This document shows positions 44,002-56,657 of a stretch of DNA of 64,000 nt, in pieces. The DNA is taken from NCBI GenBank assembly GCA_010015745.1, contig ML978164.1, positions 420,583 through 484,582 on the forward strand, given 5' to 3'. Position 1 is the first letter of the stretch; each line of letters opens with the position of its first letter. The notes beneath the pieces are model-generated. The model made no database searches and was not told the origin of the DNA. It saw only the letters and a program-made list of their open reading frames with translations. Source of the stretch: Setomelanomma holmii. Taxonomy: Eukaryota; Ascomycota; Dothideomycetes; Pleosporales; Phaeosphaeriaceae. The translations under genes and the position numbers were made by a program.

Positions 44002-44596
44002 TATCGCGACATCTTCATGCACGCGCGGAGCTGTGCCGTCACGACCGCCGACGGGGGAATGCGCCGGCACTTGTATGCGTGCAGCGAGGTGGTTTGCGGG
44101 AATTCCAATGACGCTGGATGGATTCGTGAAGCCGTAGTACTCTGGTACTGCAGAGACCGGTGGCGTCAGGCGGCGGTAGAGTGCGTCTCGCGTGGTGGTG
44201 TTATATGCTCCAATGCAGTGCGCTGGCGTCACAGGGTTGCGGGAGACGGAGCGCGGAGTGTTTGACCGCACCCACAGATCGAGGCGTGGAGATCAGCCAG
44301 AGAAGTGTGGTGCGATAAGAATAACGAAGGCGGAGAAGGATTCGAGGCGGGTCCCAGTAGATCAGACTGCATCGAGTCTTGTCTTAAGCATTGCCTCTGC
44401 CCGCGAGCTAGTTACCTTGGAACGGTGCTTGATGTGGAAGCTGCGTCAGGCCCGTGGCAGTGCGGTGTGGCGAGTGGTGCGTCACCAGCCACACTTGGAT
44501 TGCTAGCGCGCATCGGTGCCCACGTACGCGCAGTGCCGATGCGAGTGTTGACAAACAAACCCACCACGACGACAACGAAGGGAAGACACCACGACA
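44002..44596. other. Divergent promoter between exchanger and condensin genes
   Basis: No separate gene is seen. The exchanger's frame stays open to 44271 on the minus strand (sequence such as VPEYYGFTNPSSVIG looks protein-like), so an additional 5' exon or an unusual start is possible. Confidence 0.4.
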
Positions 44597-47087
44597 ATGG
44601 CGCGCGCAACCAAATACAGCATCGCGGCCAGCCCGCAAAATACGCCTATGAAGTGCGATAACCATTCTGCAAGTACCATGTGATCCGCTGACCCTGTGCA
44701 GAGTGCCCCTCAACGACGACAAACAGGAGAAGGCCAACCGCCGACATGCCCTTCAAGAAGCCCAGCGCAACTCTATACGAGCCTCAGCGACACCGAATAG
44801 ACGGCGAATCTCTCTCGCAGCCGGTCAGAACAGCCCACACACACCATCGCAGGAGCAGGATGGCATGCCCGATGTGGCAGGCACGGCGGTAACACCCATG
44901 AAGCGTGTTATGCCGCTGCTGGCCAACTTTGAGGAGTGGATGAAGATGGCGACTGACAACAAGATCAACGCCAACAACTCATGGAACTTTGCGCTCATCG
45001 ACTACTTCCACGAAATGTCGCTGCTAAAAGAGGGCGATGGCGTCAACTTCCAGAAAGCCAGCTGCACGCTCGATGGCTGCGTCAAGATCTACACGAGCAG
45101 AGTGGACAGTGTTGCGACTGATACCGGCAAGCTATTGAGTGGCCTGGCTGAGAACGCAAGCAAGAAACGCCGTGGTGATGCGGAAGAGGGCGAAGATGGC
45201 GAGGACGAAGACGGTGAGGAAGGCGAAGACGGAACAAAGAAGCGCAAGAAGCGAGCTGCCCGGTCAGCGGAAGCGACTTTGGCAACATCCTTCGCGCATT
45301 TGCAGAACAAGAAGATGGAGCTGGAGTTTTCTGTAGATCCACTCTTCAAGAAAGCTTCCGCCGACTTCGACGAGGGCGGCGCCAAGGGTCTGCTTCTCAA
45401 CCATCTTGCCATCGATTCGAAGGGCAGGATTGTCTTTGACAGCAGTGACGATGCGAATGATGCGACTGCCGAAGAATCACGCGCCACGCCCGCCCCCGAG
45501 GACGCAGATCAGCAACGGAAAGAATCAGAAGAGCCACAAGTGAGCGAACATGTCGAGATTGACCTTTCCGGACTCACAGCAAAGTACTTCCCAAATCTTG
45601 CCCTCCTGGACGAGCAAGATATATGCCCTTCCATGAAGACATTCGATCTCGGTGATGTCAATGGATCCATGGATCTGCCGTTTCTGAAAGCTCCTGAGGA
45701 TTGGCGCAACGATGACAAAAAGGATGCAGAAGAAGAGGCTGGCAACCAATCTGGACTCTTCTTGGACGACGAGAACCCGATGGGGTTCGACGATGATGAT
45801 GACCTCAACATGGGAGGGTTTGATCTGCCGCCAGAGACCGGATTCGGCGAGGGCGGAGAGGTCTGGGCACGAGAGGCGATCCGCGATCCTCAAGCCAGAG
45901 TACACACCATTGGTATGGGTGAAGGTGAAGAAGACGGTGCTGAGGGTGCTGATGGGACCATAGCAGAAGGTGCACAGTATGGTCTGTCTATGACACATGG
46001 TCGCGATCAAGAGCAGGAGAACATTCTCAGCTATTTCGACCAAGCACTCAAGAAGAATTGGGCAGGACCCGAGCATTGGCGTATTCGTCGCGTGAAGGAC
46101 GTGGGAAAGGCAGCGCCCGCCACGAAGCGGAAAGAGAAGGAGCCCTTTGAGATTGATTTTGCTGCGCCCATGACACAAGCTACGGCAGATATGCTATACA
46201 CTCCGGCCACATCAAACTCGACTATCTCATTACCAAAAGCACAGTGGAAGTCGAAAACTCGAAACCTGCTTCCTGACGACAAGCACTTCAACTCGCGGCA
46301 GCTGTTAAGGTTATTCCTGAAGCCCAAGGCTCGCATGGGATCAAGGAGAGGGGGCCGACGAGCACCGCCACAGGCAGCGAAGGAGCCAGTACACGGCGAT
46401 GTTGACGAAGCCTACTGGGCCAACCGCGATGGCGAAGCTGCGCTTGCTGAGGAAGATGGAGCGGTGCAAGGCAACTACGATGCTGATTTCTTCCAAGACG
46501 ATGGGCCACCTATGCCGGGCGGCCCAATTGAGGATGACGATGACTTTGCAGATGCGCGCGACCACTTCTCGCCAGCACCACAAGATGGCCCAGAAGCAAT
46601 GCAGCCGATGGATGGCGTGATACCGAGTTCGCAAGAAGACGCCTTTGGTGCACAGTTGGTGACGCAGAGTCGACGGTTCAGACCCGAATATGTGCAATAT
46701 GCGCGAGTCGCGAAGAAAGTCGACGTCAAGCGATTGAAGGACGAGCTATGGAAAGGCATAGGGTTCGAAGAGGTACACCATCTCACCCTCCCACAATGAA
46801 CTTCGCTAATCATACAGCAGATCACAGCCCCACCACCAAAGGAAGTCCCAGCGGAAGACCCATCTTCCAAAGCCATCGACGGCACCCTCACATTCACCGA
46901 CGTCGTCAACAACCTGCAGACCGTATACCCGAAACAAGCCATGGCCGATATTTCAACAAGCTACTGCTTTATCTGCTTGCTGCATTTGGCGAACGAGAAG
47001 GGCCTGGTCATCAATAACCAGGAAAACTTCGAGAACTTGACGATTCAGAAGGACTTTACGGCGGATCTGAGTGTTGGTGGGGAGTAA
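44597..47087 (+). CDS. BRN1: Condensin complex kleisin subunit Brn1 (CAP-H/barren)
   Basis: Exon 1 (44597-44652, MARATKYSIAASPQNTPM) joins exon 2 (44702-46772) across a 49-base intron, giving MKVPLNDDKQEKANRR. Exon 3 (46821-47087) follows a 48-base intron after GIGFEE; the acceptor could also be 46817, adding one Gln. The product is about 797 aa. Kleisin landmarks: the N-terminal SMC-binding part with NNSWNFALIDYFHEM and NFQKASCTLDGCVKIYTSRVD, acidic linkers, central HAWK-binding segments (AEGAQYGLSMTHGRDQ, NWAGPEHWRIRRV), and the C-terminal winged helix (MADISTSYCFICLLHLANEKG, LTIQKDFTADLSV). Brn1 closes the Smc2-Smc4 ring in condensin and is needed for mitotic chromosome compaction in the nucleus. 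All conserved parts are present. Confidence 0.95.
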
Positions 47088-48765
47088 CGATGTAGCGTCT
47101 GAGCCTTATTGACTTGAATGTGTGCGGGCTTTTGGAGTTGGGCGAATTTGGACGGGATACCATGCTGGCGTTGGGTATTGGGTGCATGCAGGTTTTGCTG
47201 GGTGGGGGATTAATGTGTATATGAATCAGGATCACGTTCTTCACCTACAATTTGTCTTCTACTGGCGAGTGCAGTGTATTGTTAAGATGCGCCTGGTACT
47301 CGTGATTCTTGCTAGATGTAGTCTGTGAACTCCTTGGAACTATCACGACGCGTCCGAAGTCAAAAGCCTTTCCTGACTCTAGATAAATAGTAAGACTTGT
47401 TGATGCGATGTGGTTTCAGTCCAGGTTGGTGGAAGGAAGCCTCAGGGCGAGCGACCTGAAAGGCAGAAAGGTACTGTGGTAGATGCTACTGCACTCTGCG
47501 GGAAGGTACACAACACACAAAGCGAGAGTCAATACAATACGCTGAACCACTCTACCTCCTCCCACTCGGTTATCCATAGTAGTCACACTACTAGAGGGAC
47601 CTTGTTACAAAAAGACTTTTTATTTTGTGAACTTGAAACAATATACTTCTATCTTGTTTATATCGTGTGTGCGGAATGTTACTTCGGCGACATGTACTCG
47701 AAACGATCCGGCTTTGTAGATTTGGATGTGGCGTTGGAATGTGGGCGAGAACAGGTGCGAGCGAGGAAGGACTAGTGAATTGTCGGACGTACTCGAAAAT
47801 GTGAAACATCGCGCCAAACTGTTCCAGGAGCGAGAATGTAGTCAAGGTAGTGGGATTCCGTATTTGTAAAGCGATTGTGCTGTGTGGAAGACTGCGAGGA
47901 ATTTTTGATAGGTGATTCGTAATTGTTCTCAAGCGAAAACTTTGGATGGAAGGTCAGATTGACTGCGAGAAAGTGTCTCGTTACGAACCTTGTTTTCTCT
48001 GAGTTTATTCTGCGCGAGAAGTAGTAGCGCTCTGCTTGCGCTAATTAGGCTCAGAAATACGACTCTCGAGTAGAAGGTAGTTCTGGAGGTAGAGCGGTGA
48101 GATATGCCAAGCATAAGCGCGCTGGTGTGAGTATGAGGGCAATATGGAAAAGGCACGAGTGGAGAGAACCTCTCAGTATTAAAGAGGCGTTTGGCGGAGC
48201 CGGGAAGCGTTGGTAGGAAGTAGAGTTAACGGTTCATAATGTCGGTTACTCTGAGGTTACCATTCCATGGGTAGAAGCAAGGAATTGACTCACCGATATC
48301 GAGAAGTAAGAGTGTACAAATACGTATTTGGTTGGGAAAGAGACTCGAGTAACAAGCTACGTGGCGATCGAAGGGCAATATTACAGAAAATGTAGATGTC
48401 GTGCACAGCATATTCGCGAGAAATGAAATTCTGTCACAAATGGGCATTTCACAATTGATGCAACTGTATGACTCGTGTAGAAAGGCTGAATACTTCAGGA
48501 TTGTATAGCTGGCAGACATCTCTGACCGCGAAGCATAGACTGAATGAAAGATGCGATGTTACGCAGTGTGCTTGGAGATCATATTGGCAAGTGCGCTAAG
48601 GCCCAACAAGGCCTAGTGCCAAAACAATGAGGTCACTCTCACCCTGATGCTCATTCCGTAATCTCTCATCCATTCCGCATCAACTTTGAAGCGGGAGTCC
48701 AACAATTTCATTTTCCTTGCATCCGAAATATTACATTGTTCGACTATGGACTATGCCGTCGAACA
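47088..48765. other. Intergenic, nothing recognised
   Basis: About 1.7 kb between convergent genes. Frames up to about 120 codons on both strands lack recognisable features. No RNA gene was identified. Confidence 0.4.
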
Positions 48766-51094
48766 TCATGACGGCGATCCTAGAGGCTTCGCGTACTTCT
48801 TCCACACATCCAAAAACGCCTTACGATCCTGGACGCCTAGGAACTCGATCTCTAACCTTCCATAGCCAAACGCATTCACGCCGCCAGCCTTCAGTGGCGT
48901 CCTACTTCTGCCCAAAACAGATTGCGACGACCTGATGGACACCGCAGACGAGCCTGTTGACCCCGCTGTACCTGTCCGTGTTATCCCCGGCAGCTCCATT
49001 GAGTCTTTACGATGCACTGTAATCGGACTGTTTGGCGCATCATGACTGGTCGAGCCGTGCGATGACTTCCTCCGCGGGAATAGTTTGTCTGACATCCATC
49101 TTGCTGGATCCTTCGAGAACACAAGCCTCAGCTCGTCGGATTTCCGGGCGTACACGGACTCTGTAATCCACTCGAAGGCAGAATGTGGCTCCTCTACCCA
49201 ATGACCCTTGTCTTCCAGCACGTTCGTGAAAAAGAGCAGGATGAGAACGTCATATCTCACCACTTCTGTCGACTCAAGGCGCGGCTCGCTCCGCCGCCAT
49301 AACCGCAAGTTTCTTCCCCGGCATTCAGCTGAGTTCTTATCCGACGATATTTTTCTGATTTGGCGATCGTACAGTAACTCGGCATCAAGCTTACCGTTGT
49401 TGGTATAGAGCAATGTCTGAAAAGCTATTGATGCCTCCGAGCTGATGAAGGTGTATTTGATGTCTTTCCACTGCTTATCCAACTTTCCATAAGAGTTCCG
49501 CGGGAAGTCTACCGAGATGTCTCCGTCGATCGTTGTTGTTTGTGGGATCGAAGGCCCGGTGGCCGGAAAGTCCTGAAGAGTCCATACCCTTGCTTTCCCG
49601 TCCTTTCTTGAACGGTACGAAGCACGCAACGACATTTCTCCATCTTCCCTGTATTTCCAATGTATGTCGCACTCTTCAGTCTCGCATATGGCCTTTTCTT
49701 TTCCACCAATTCTTTCCAGCGATTTGCGCTCAACTAGGACCTTCCTGCAAAGCTTGCTCCATTGTAAGGCAGCCTCGCCCAGAGCGATGGTTCCTAGTGA
49801 CGCGGAAGATAGCACAGCCCGGAGGGTATGCGAGACGATATAATCGGGAGTAGTCTCTGCTGTATTGATGCCGAGGCCCATGCTAGGCGACACGCCTGGC
49901 TCCGGTAACAGACTCATGCTACTCCGGGTTGTGGAGACGGACGGTCGCCAGAGCTCAGGGGACATTGCTGTAGAGGCAGGCGAGTGAGCCCAATTGCCAG
50001 AACCAAAGAACTCCTGCTCAATCCGTGGACTAGCAGCGGGAGACGCCTTTGGTGATGGAGTGCTAGGACCAGGCCGAATTGTCGCAGTCGAGTCACTCAT
50101 ATTCGCATGAGTTGCGAATGGGTTGAACTCGATGGAATTATCGGTTTCGATTGTATAAGTACGTGGCCATGGGACGGGCTGCATCTCTCGAACCTGTTGC
50201 TTCATAGCATCGCTCGGCGTAAGATGGGTTCGCTGCTCAGCGGCTGCTCTTTTCTCACGATTTTCGACAAACACCAGAGCATCCTCAACCTCACAACGGA
50301 GACGATTTAAGACGGCTGCGGTCTGCGCATCCCTAGTGCTAGCGGATGTAAGACCGTTCCCTTGCGAAGTTTGTGCCGCTTGAGCGTCCTCGGCCTCGAG
50401 ACAGCGATTGAATAGCTCCCAATCACGATAAAGTGGATGTGCATCCTCTGGTGCCTCTAACGCAAGCGGCGAAGGCGTTGTGGAGTGATCGTTCTCATTG
50501 CTGGTATACCACTGATTCCCAAGACTCATAGCGCGGTTGCGAGGCTGAAGCAACAGTCGCTGCTCTCGTTTTGTGGATTCAAGGCTATGTCGCCTGGTAT
50601 TCGTAAGCTTGTGCTCCAACGCGATGACATTCACTTACAAATGGAAGGCTGAGAGACACATATTCAAAGCCTGAAAGTGCCCAGTAATCTGCCTTCGCAG
50701 ACTTTCTAGTTCGTTCTCTTTGCCGATGTACTTAACCGTCCATACCATCTTAGTGAACCCCATCTTCTTGTCGACTAGGTTCTCTTTGTACGGCTTCAGA
50801 CTGGCTTCGCATTTCGCTAATGTTTTCTTGAAGCTCTCCACTGGAAACGGTAGCGGCTTTCCGAACTCCTTCATTAGCTCGTCTAGTTCGAGTAGACATT
50901 GTGCGAAAGCCTGCCACTCGCGTACAAGAGCTTCGACCTGCGCTTCCGAGTTCTCGTTGGCATCTGCATCTAGGTCAATGCGGTTCGGGTAGCTAAAGGG
51001 TGATCGACAGCGATATACCTTTGAATGCGATGTAGATACGTGCCGATATTTCGACCAACTTTACGACGTCGGACGGGCTGAATCCGAATGACAT
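48766..51094 (-). CDS. Fungal-N-domain signalling-type protein, 744 aa
   Basis: Three exons: 51019-51094, 50639-50969 and 48766-50593. The introns are 49 bases (phase 1) and 45 bases (phase 2). The start MSFGFSPSDVVKLVEISARI at 51094 is the hallmark of the fungal N-terminal domain found on STAND/NLR-like and ankyrin proteins. It continues as a helical segment (VEALVREWQAFAQCLLELDE, FKKTLAKCEASLKPYK). Unlike NLRs no P-loop or repeat region follows. The rest is Ser/Pro-rich, then a compact domain with KVLVERKSLERIGGKEK, CDIHWKYREDGEMSLRASY and RLEIEFLGVQDRKAFLDVWK, possibly PH-like. The N-terminal domain suggests assembly or signalling; the function is not known. Confidence 0.82.
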
Positions 51095-52195
51095 ACTATT
51101 TCGCCCGCGCCGCGCTAAAGCGCAGCTCTAATTGCTTCACGACTTCCCATGCAATGTTCACAGCGTGCACAGTTAACAGGGAGCGCCTTGTATGAGCAAC
51201 GAGCTCACAGCAGAAATAAGGAATGATGGGGACTGTCGCCTGGGCGCTTTTCGAGATCTCGGGTCCTTGCAGGGCAATCCCAAAAGCAGACCGCTGTCGC
51301 ATGCGGGGCTGAGCACCCTGGGCTGGCATTCTATACAGAGGACCACATTCACACCAACGTTAACCCTCATCGGTGGGAGCTGCACGTTCGATCAGGTTGA
51401 AATATATCGAATGGTGGGCGATGCTCGTATGGAATCCATGTGGCTGTGCGACAAGGCATGATCAAACTAGGCAAGGCGGCTCCTGACGATGCAATGAGAA
51501 CGCCAACAGCCACCACGTGGGGGACTCAACGGCCAACGTCGACTCCACCATTTCATCCCGAATAAATGCACAACTTCGTGGCGCTCTCGTCAGGAGAGAT
51601 TAGGCACGGCTGTAAGCTCCTCTTGACTGCGACCAAGCTTCTATACGCTCTTTTTCGCGGTCGGTCGCCATCAGATCACGATGTTTCGAGAGTAGACGCA
51701 AGATCAAATTGCACAAATCGCCTGCCAGATAGCATAGTAGTCACGTTCCGCCTGCATGAATCAAGGCACGAGGTATAAAATCAGCCTAAGGCGGAGGCTG
51801 CGTATGTCTTGACTGCATCCCTTGGACGCCACGACGCGAGACACATGCCAAAATGACCGGCTGATGCGAGGGTCCCGAAGCGCACCAGGGGGCTATATAA
51901 TCCATGCAGGCCATATTGCTCACCGGTGTACCATTTCGCCTGAGGCAGTGCAGTGGACCTGGCACAGTCCATTGCTCGCTGCGGCCAAGGCTGAAGCATC
52001 GTGCCTCAAAGGATATGTATTGTGGTATCCCAAAGTATGAGTTTGCGCAACGCCTGCACGCAAGGATCGATCTAGCAACCGTCAATACAACTGATACACG
52101 GGTTCTTGTGTGAACGCATCACCGCCGTGCTGGTACTATCCTACCGAACCATGGGTCTTCGTACGTGGGTCTCACAACCTTTGCATGGTCGCCGC
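51095..52195. other. Intergenic, nothing recognised
   Basis: It is the divergent region between the fungal-N protein and the MFS transporter. Short frames are not supported. An in-frame ATG at 52151 could extend the transporter by 15 residues. Confidence 0.4.
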
Positions 52196-54331
52196 ATGGG
52201 CGTTGAGAACCTCATTGCTGGAGGCGATGGCATTCCGGTATGTGTTCTCTCATCATCATGAAGACTTTCGTTGTCTTTCTCGCAGCCTCTCGCTAAGCGG
52301 CAAGTAGGAGTCAAAGAGGCGGCGATGGACGCTACAAACCATCGACCAAGCGCCCTTCCAAGTCTGGGTCGTCATCGTCGCTGGCATTGGATTCTTGACA
52401 GACGCCTTCGGATTATTTGCACTGAATGTTGTCACTCCCATGCTTGGCTATGTTTATTGGCCAAGCAGCGATCCAAATATCGTCCCGACAGTACCACCAT
52501 CGGTCAAAACGGCCATGATGTGTTCTACTCTGGCTGGTACCATGGTCGGACAAGTTGGATTCGGCTTTGCTGCGGATGTCCTTGGCCGACGCAAGATGTA
52601 TGGACTGGAGTTGGTCATCATCATAGTTGGCACGATGTTCTTGCTGATGAGTTCGAATGGGGAGAGAAACAGCATGGCGGTCGGTGGTTGGCTCATTACT
52701 TGGCGTGCCATCATGGGTACGTAGAATGACTGCATGACCGTAATAAGCCTCCCGACTCTTGCTAATAACAACAAAAGGCGTGGGAATTGGTGCGGACTAT
52801 CCATTGAGCGCGGTAGGCTGTGCTGTATCATCGAATGTGTACAACTGAAGGTCTGACATATTTCCCAGGTTATCACTGCAGAGTTTGCGCCCAGGAGGTA
52901 CCGTGCACGCATGCTGAGCTGGGTCTTTTTCGCACAACCAGTCGGGCAGCTTTTGGCCAATGTGCTCTCGTTAGCCGCGGTCGAAGCATATCAACCATGG
53001 ATGGAACGACAGTTACACTACTGCCGACCAGAAGATGACGAATGCTTCCGTGCGATTGACCGCCTTTGGAGACTGACAGTCGGCATCGGTATCATCCCAG
53101 CCGTCCTTGCCCTTGCTTTCCGCTTTACCATTCCGGAATCTCCTCGATACACCCTTGATATCCTCCAGAATACTCAGGACACACTCGAGGACACTGCGAA
53201 TTACTATGGTGCACCAGAGCTCCATCCCGAGGATGGCCACGTAGAAATGCTGCGTACCACTCCCGATATCCGTATACCGCGAAGGACCTCTACCTGCTCC
53301 GAGATTGCGCCAGATGAGGAAATCGTCAGCGACAGTGAATCGGAACGTAGGCCAAGCGATAACCATGCCCGCCATATGCAACCGCAACCCGAGCTTCCTC
53401 CGGGCGATCCAAACTTTGTCCCTCCACTTGCTTCATGGAAGGATGCGAAGAGCTTCTTCATCGGCGAAGGAAATTGGCAGTATCTTTTAGGAACATCGCT
53501 CGCTTGGCTATTCCTTGACTTTGCATGTAGGTCTACACTTCGGTTTCCCTTCGCTTCTGTCACTGATTTGCATCCCAGTCTACGGTCTCGGCCTGTCCTC
53601 GCCACAAATCGTGAGCCATATCTGGGAGGAGCCTAATCTCGATGACCAAAACAAGCCTCGATTCCCATCCGTTTACCAGACTTTACGCGATAACAGTCTT
53701 CACACTCTTGTCATGGTGTCGATTGGTACGATTACTGGTGGCCTTCTAATGATCAAGATTGTGAAGTATGTGTCGCCAAAGGTCATCCAGCTCTGGGGCT
53801 TTCTGGTACTCTTCGTACTTTTCATAGTGACCGGGAGCGCATGGACCAAACTGTTGGCCTCGAGTCGCTCGGGTCTTATCGTGCTCTATGTTCTCAGCCA
53901 CATCGCCTTCAACTTGGGACCGAACGTGACCACGTTCATCGTAAGTACTCAACCTTTATCGACAGGGGAATGTGGCTGACTCCAATTAGATTCCAGCGGA
54001 AATCTTCCCGACCCGATATCGTTGCACATGCCACGGTATCGCCGCTGCATCCGGGAAGCTCGGCTCATGGCTCGTCCAGATCTTCCTTGCGTACGCTTTC
54101 AAGTCGAAAAACGCGGCAGACCAATACGAGTGGGAAAAGGACCATTTTGGTCAAATCTTGCAGGTCATGAGTGCATTCATGGTGGCAGGTGCCATTACGA
54201 CGTACTTTCTCGTGCCCGAGACGAGGGATCATGACAATAAGAGCAGGACGTTGGAGGTGCTGGGGTGCGGAAAGAAGATTATTGATGAGCTGAATCGACA
54301 GCGGAGGAGGGAGGATGAGGATGATTCTTAG
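52196..54331 (+). CDS. MFS phosphate:proton symporter family (PHS) transporter, 615 aa
   Basis: Six exons: 52196-52237, 52308-52716, 52778-52812, 52869-53526, 53579-53940 and 53990-54331, all in phase. The third is only 35 bases and encodes VGIGADYPLSA, a family hallmark, so it must be included. The N-terminus is short (MGVENLIAGGDGIPESKRRR), followed by helices starting VVIVAGIGFLTDAFGLFALN. Other MFS/PHS features are GRRKMYGLE between helices 2 and 3, SAVITAEFAPRRYRARML, RFTIPESPRYTLDIL, a central hydrophilic loop rich in Asp/Pro/Ser, and IPAEIFPTRYRCTCHGIAAA. PHS proteins import inorganic phosphate or related organic phosphates across the plasma membrane. The substrate is not proven. No lesion is seen. 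Confidence 0.9.
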
Positions 54332-55013
54332 AGTGTCTGACTGGGATGTAATCTCAACTAGTTTCTATTGCTGGTACTCACTAGCCGCTCAATATGTCGA
54401 AATATACAAAGACATGGTTGTCTCATGACCATGAGCACGAAGTAAGCGTACATGTGTGTCGTCATTGTGGAGCAAGTGGTGAGGGTACCAATGCGTCTTT
54501 GGTGATCAGAGCTATCCACGTATCAATCGGTTGAGAGGTCACATGAGAGAGCACGTGGGTACCACGACATATGGCGACTATCCGCTTAAAACTGGTGGCG
54601 ATGGAGAACGACAGCTTTGAGGTTCGTTCGCTCGCAAATGCGCAGTTGCCCCACCAAAATCTGCCCCGCGATTTTGGCGCAGGTCCTTTGCGAACCAGCG
54701 CGCATGTCCATCGCCTTTACTGGAACTAACCCGAGAGCCGAGTCGCGGTTCGATGCATGCCTAGATCTCATTGGTGGGAAATTGAATGTCATTTTGGTTC
54801 CACTGCGACCACGACATTGAACTTCTCAAGAATAAGAACTTCCTTGCCATTATGCGATCACATGGCGAAGTCGTGCGACCCGTTGCATAAGATTGCAAAT
54901 CAGATATTGACAATCCCAAACTGACGGACCTCCTGGTATTCAGTTTGGTAGTAGCGAGAACCAGAGCGAAGCTCAAGACAAACAGGCGCAAGACCTATGG
55001 TAAGACAATTGAC
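54332..55013. other. Intergenic, GH43 promoter region
   Basis: No gene is recognised. The GH43 frame stays open upstream to 54945, but that extension is basic and not family-like. Confidence 0.4.
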
Positions 55014-56657
55014 ATGGCCAGATACAACAATCCAATCCTTCCAGGGTTCAATCCTGATCCATCCATTGTCCGTGTCAACGATGACTTCTTTTGTGTCACG
55101 TCAAGTTTCGAATACGTCCCAGGAGCTCCGATCTACCATAGCAAGGACCTCATCAAGTGGACGCTCATCGGCCACGCGTTGACAAGAAAATCACAACTCG
55201 ACATTCGAACGCCGGAGCCCGGAGGTGGAGTGTGGGCAACCACAATTCGACACCATGACGGTATCTTTTACATCATCACCAATTCTTTCGATAGGTACCG
55301 CCCACAGGCTGACGATCGCGTATGGCCGCATGGCTTCTATGTCAAAACTGCCAATATTTGGGACGATAGTACTTGGTCCGACCCAGTATACTTTGACCAA
55401 GTCGGATTCGATTTTGATCTCTTCTGGGACGATGATGGGACTGTATATCTTTCCTCGACTTACCGCAAGGTAGATCGCGATCCAGATTCCAAGCTGAAAG
55501 AATTCGCAATCCATGTTTCAACCGTCGATCTGGAGACTGGCAGCCTCACATGCGGGCCGAAGATGATAAGAGAATCGTCGTCTGGGGTCGCAGAAGGCTC
55601 TCACATCTTCAAGCTGAACGGGTATTACTACTTGTTCACCGCCGAAGGAGGAACTGAGTCCGGACACTGCGAGTACGTTAGCCGAAGTCGCGACAGTCCA
55701 TTCGGTCCATGGGAAATGGCGACTCACAACCCGCTTTGGTGGAACACAACGGATGACGAGGTCCAGAACACCGGACATTGCGATATCGTCGAGGACACTC
55801 ATGGTCAATGGTGGGCGTTGTGCTTGGGTGTGCGACCACGAAGAGAAGACAACAAATGGCGCACGTCCGTCTTTGGGCGTGAGTCCATGCTTCTGCCAGT
55901 GCGTTGGGAGAACGACTGGCCGATCTTCAACGACGGCATACCTGTCACACTGCAGATGACCGGTCCGCGGGCATACGAACGCGACGAAGACAAGAGTTGG
56001 AGAGATGACTTCGATAGAAACGAGCTCAGTCTTGGATGGTACAGGAAAAGTAAAGGATGCAGCTCGTGACTTGAACGCCTGCTAACAATCGCTCAAGACA
56101 CACCGATCAAGAAAGACTACTCCCTCAAAGATCGCCCAGAATATTTGACATTGCATGGTGGGCCTTACACGCTCTCAACACCAGCATCACCCACCATGTA
56201 CTTGCGCAAGCAACGTCATTGGCCTGTCGTATGGGAAACACAAGTGGACTTCGAGCCAAACAGCCCGAGAGTTGAAGCAGGAACCGTGGTTTGGTGGAAC
56301 TATACGTCCTTCGCAAGCATTGGACTTCGCATGCAGGTGAAGGACGGTGCAAGTCAACGTTTCATACGATTTACTCCACCGTCGAATACTGGCGACACCG
56401 TGGATTCACCGATCTCGATCGAGGGCGAAGTCGAATTCATTGTGGACTGTACCGCCACGAGCTATCGCTTCGGGTACCATGAGCGCAGCAGCGAGGGCGA
56501 CGAGTGGATCTGGTTGGGAGAGATCGATACTCAAATCTTGACGCGCAATCCGGAGATTGGCCAGCCGTTCACAGGCATGATGTTGGGATTGTACTCATTC
56601 GGTGACCTGGAGCCGGTGCTCACTTCTGCGCATTTTGCTTTCGCAGAGTTTCGATGA
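55014..56657 (+). CDS. Glycoside hydrolase family 43 (beta-xylosidase/arabinofuranosidase type), intracellular, 531 aa
   Basis: ATG 55014 (MARYNNPILPGFNPDPSIVR) is chosen because it starts directly at the family N-terminus; an ATG at 54945 would add 23 basic residues. The exons are 55014-56049 and 56098-56657, with a 48-base phase-1 intron (GTAAAG..GCTAAC..AAG). The five-bladed propeller shows the GH43 catalytic trio: Asp in NPDPS (general base), Asp in GFDFDLFWDDDGTVYLS (pKa modulator) and Glu in GVAEGSHIFK (general acid). The C-terminal beta-sandwich typical of fungal GH43 beta-xylosidases follows (TVVWWNYTSFASIGLRMQ, YRFGYHERS). No signal peptide is present, so it probably acts on short xylo- or arabino-oligosaccharides inside the cell. 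Confidence 0.92.

Noticed and set aside
47410..47932. Frames of 113-121 codons on both strands
   Set aside because: No motif, and both strands are equally plausible, so I regard them as chance.
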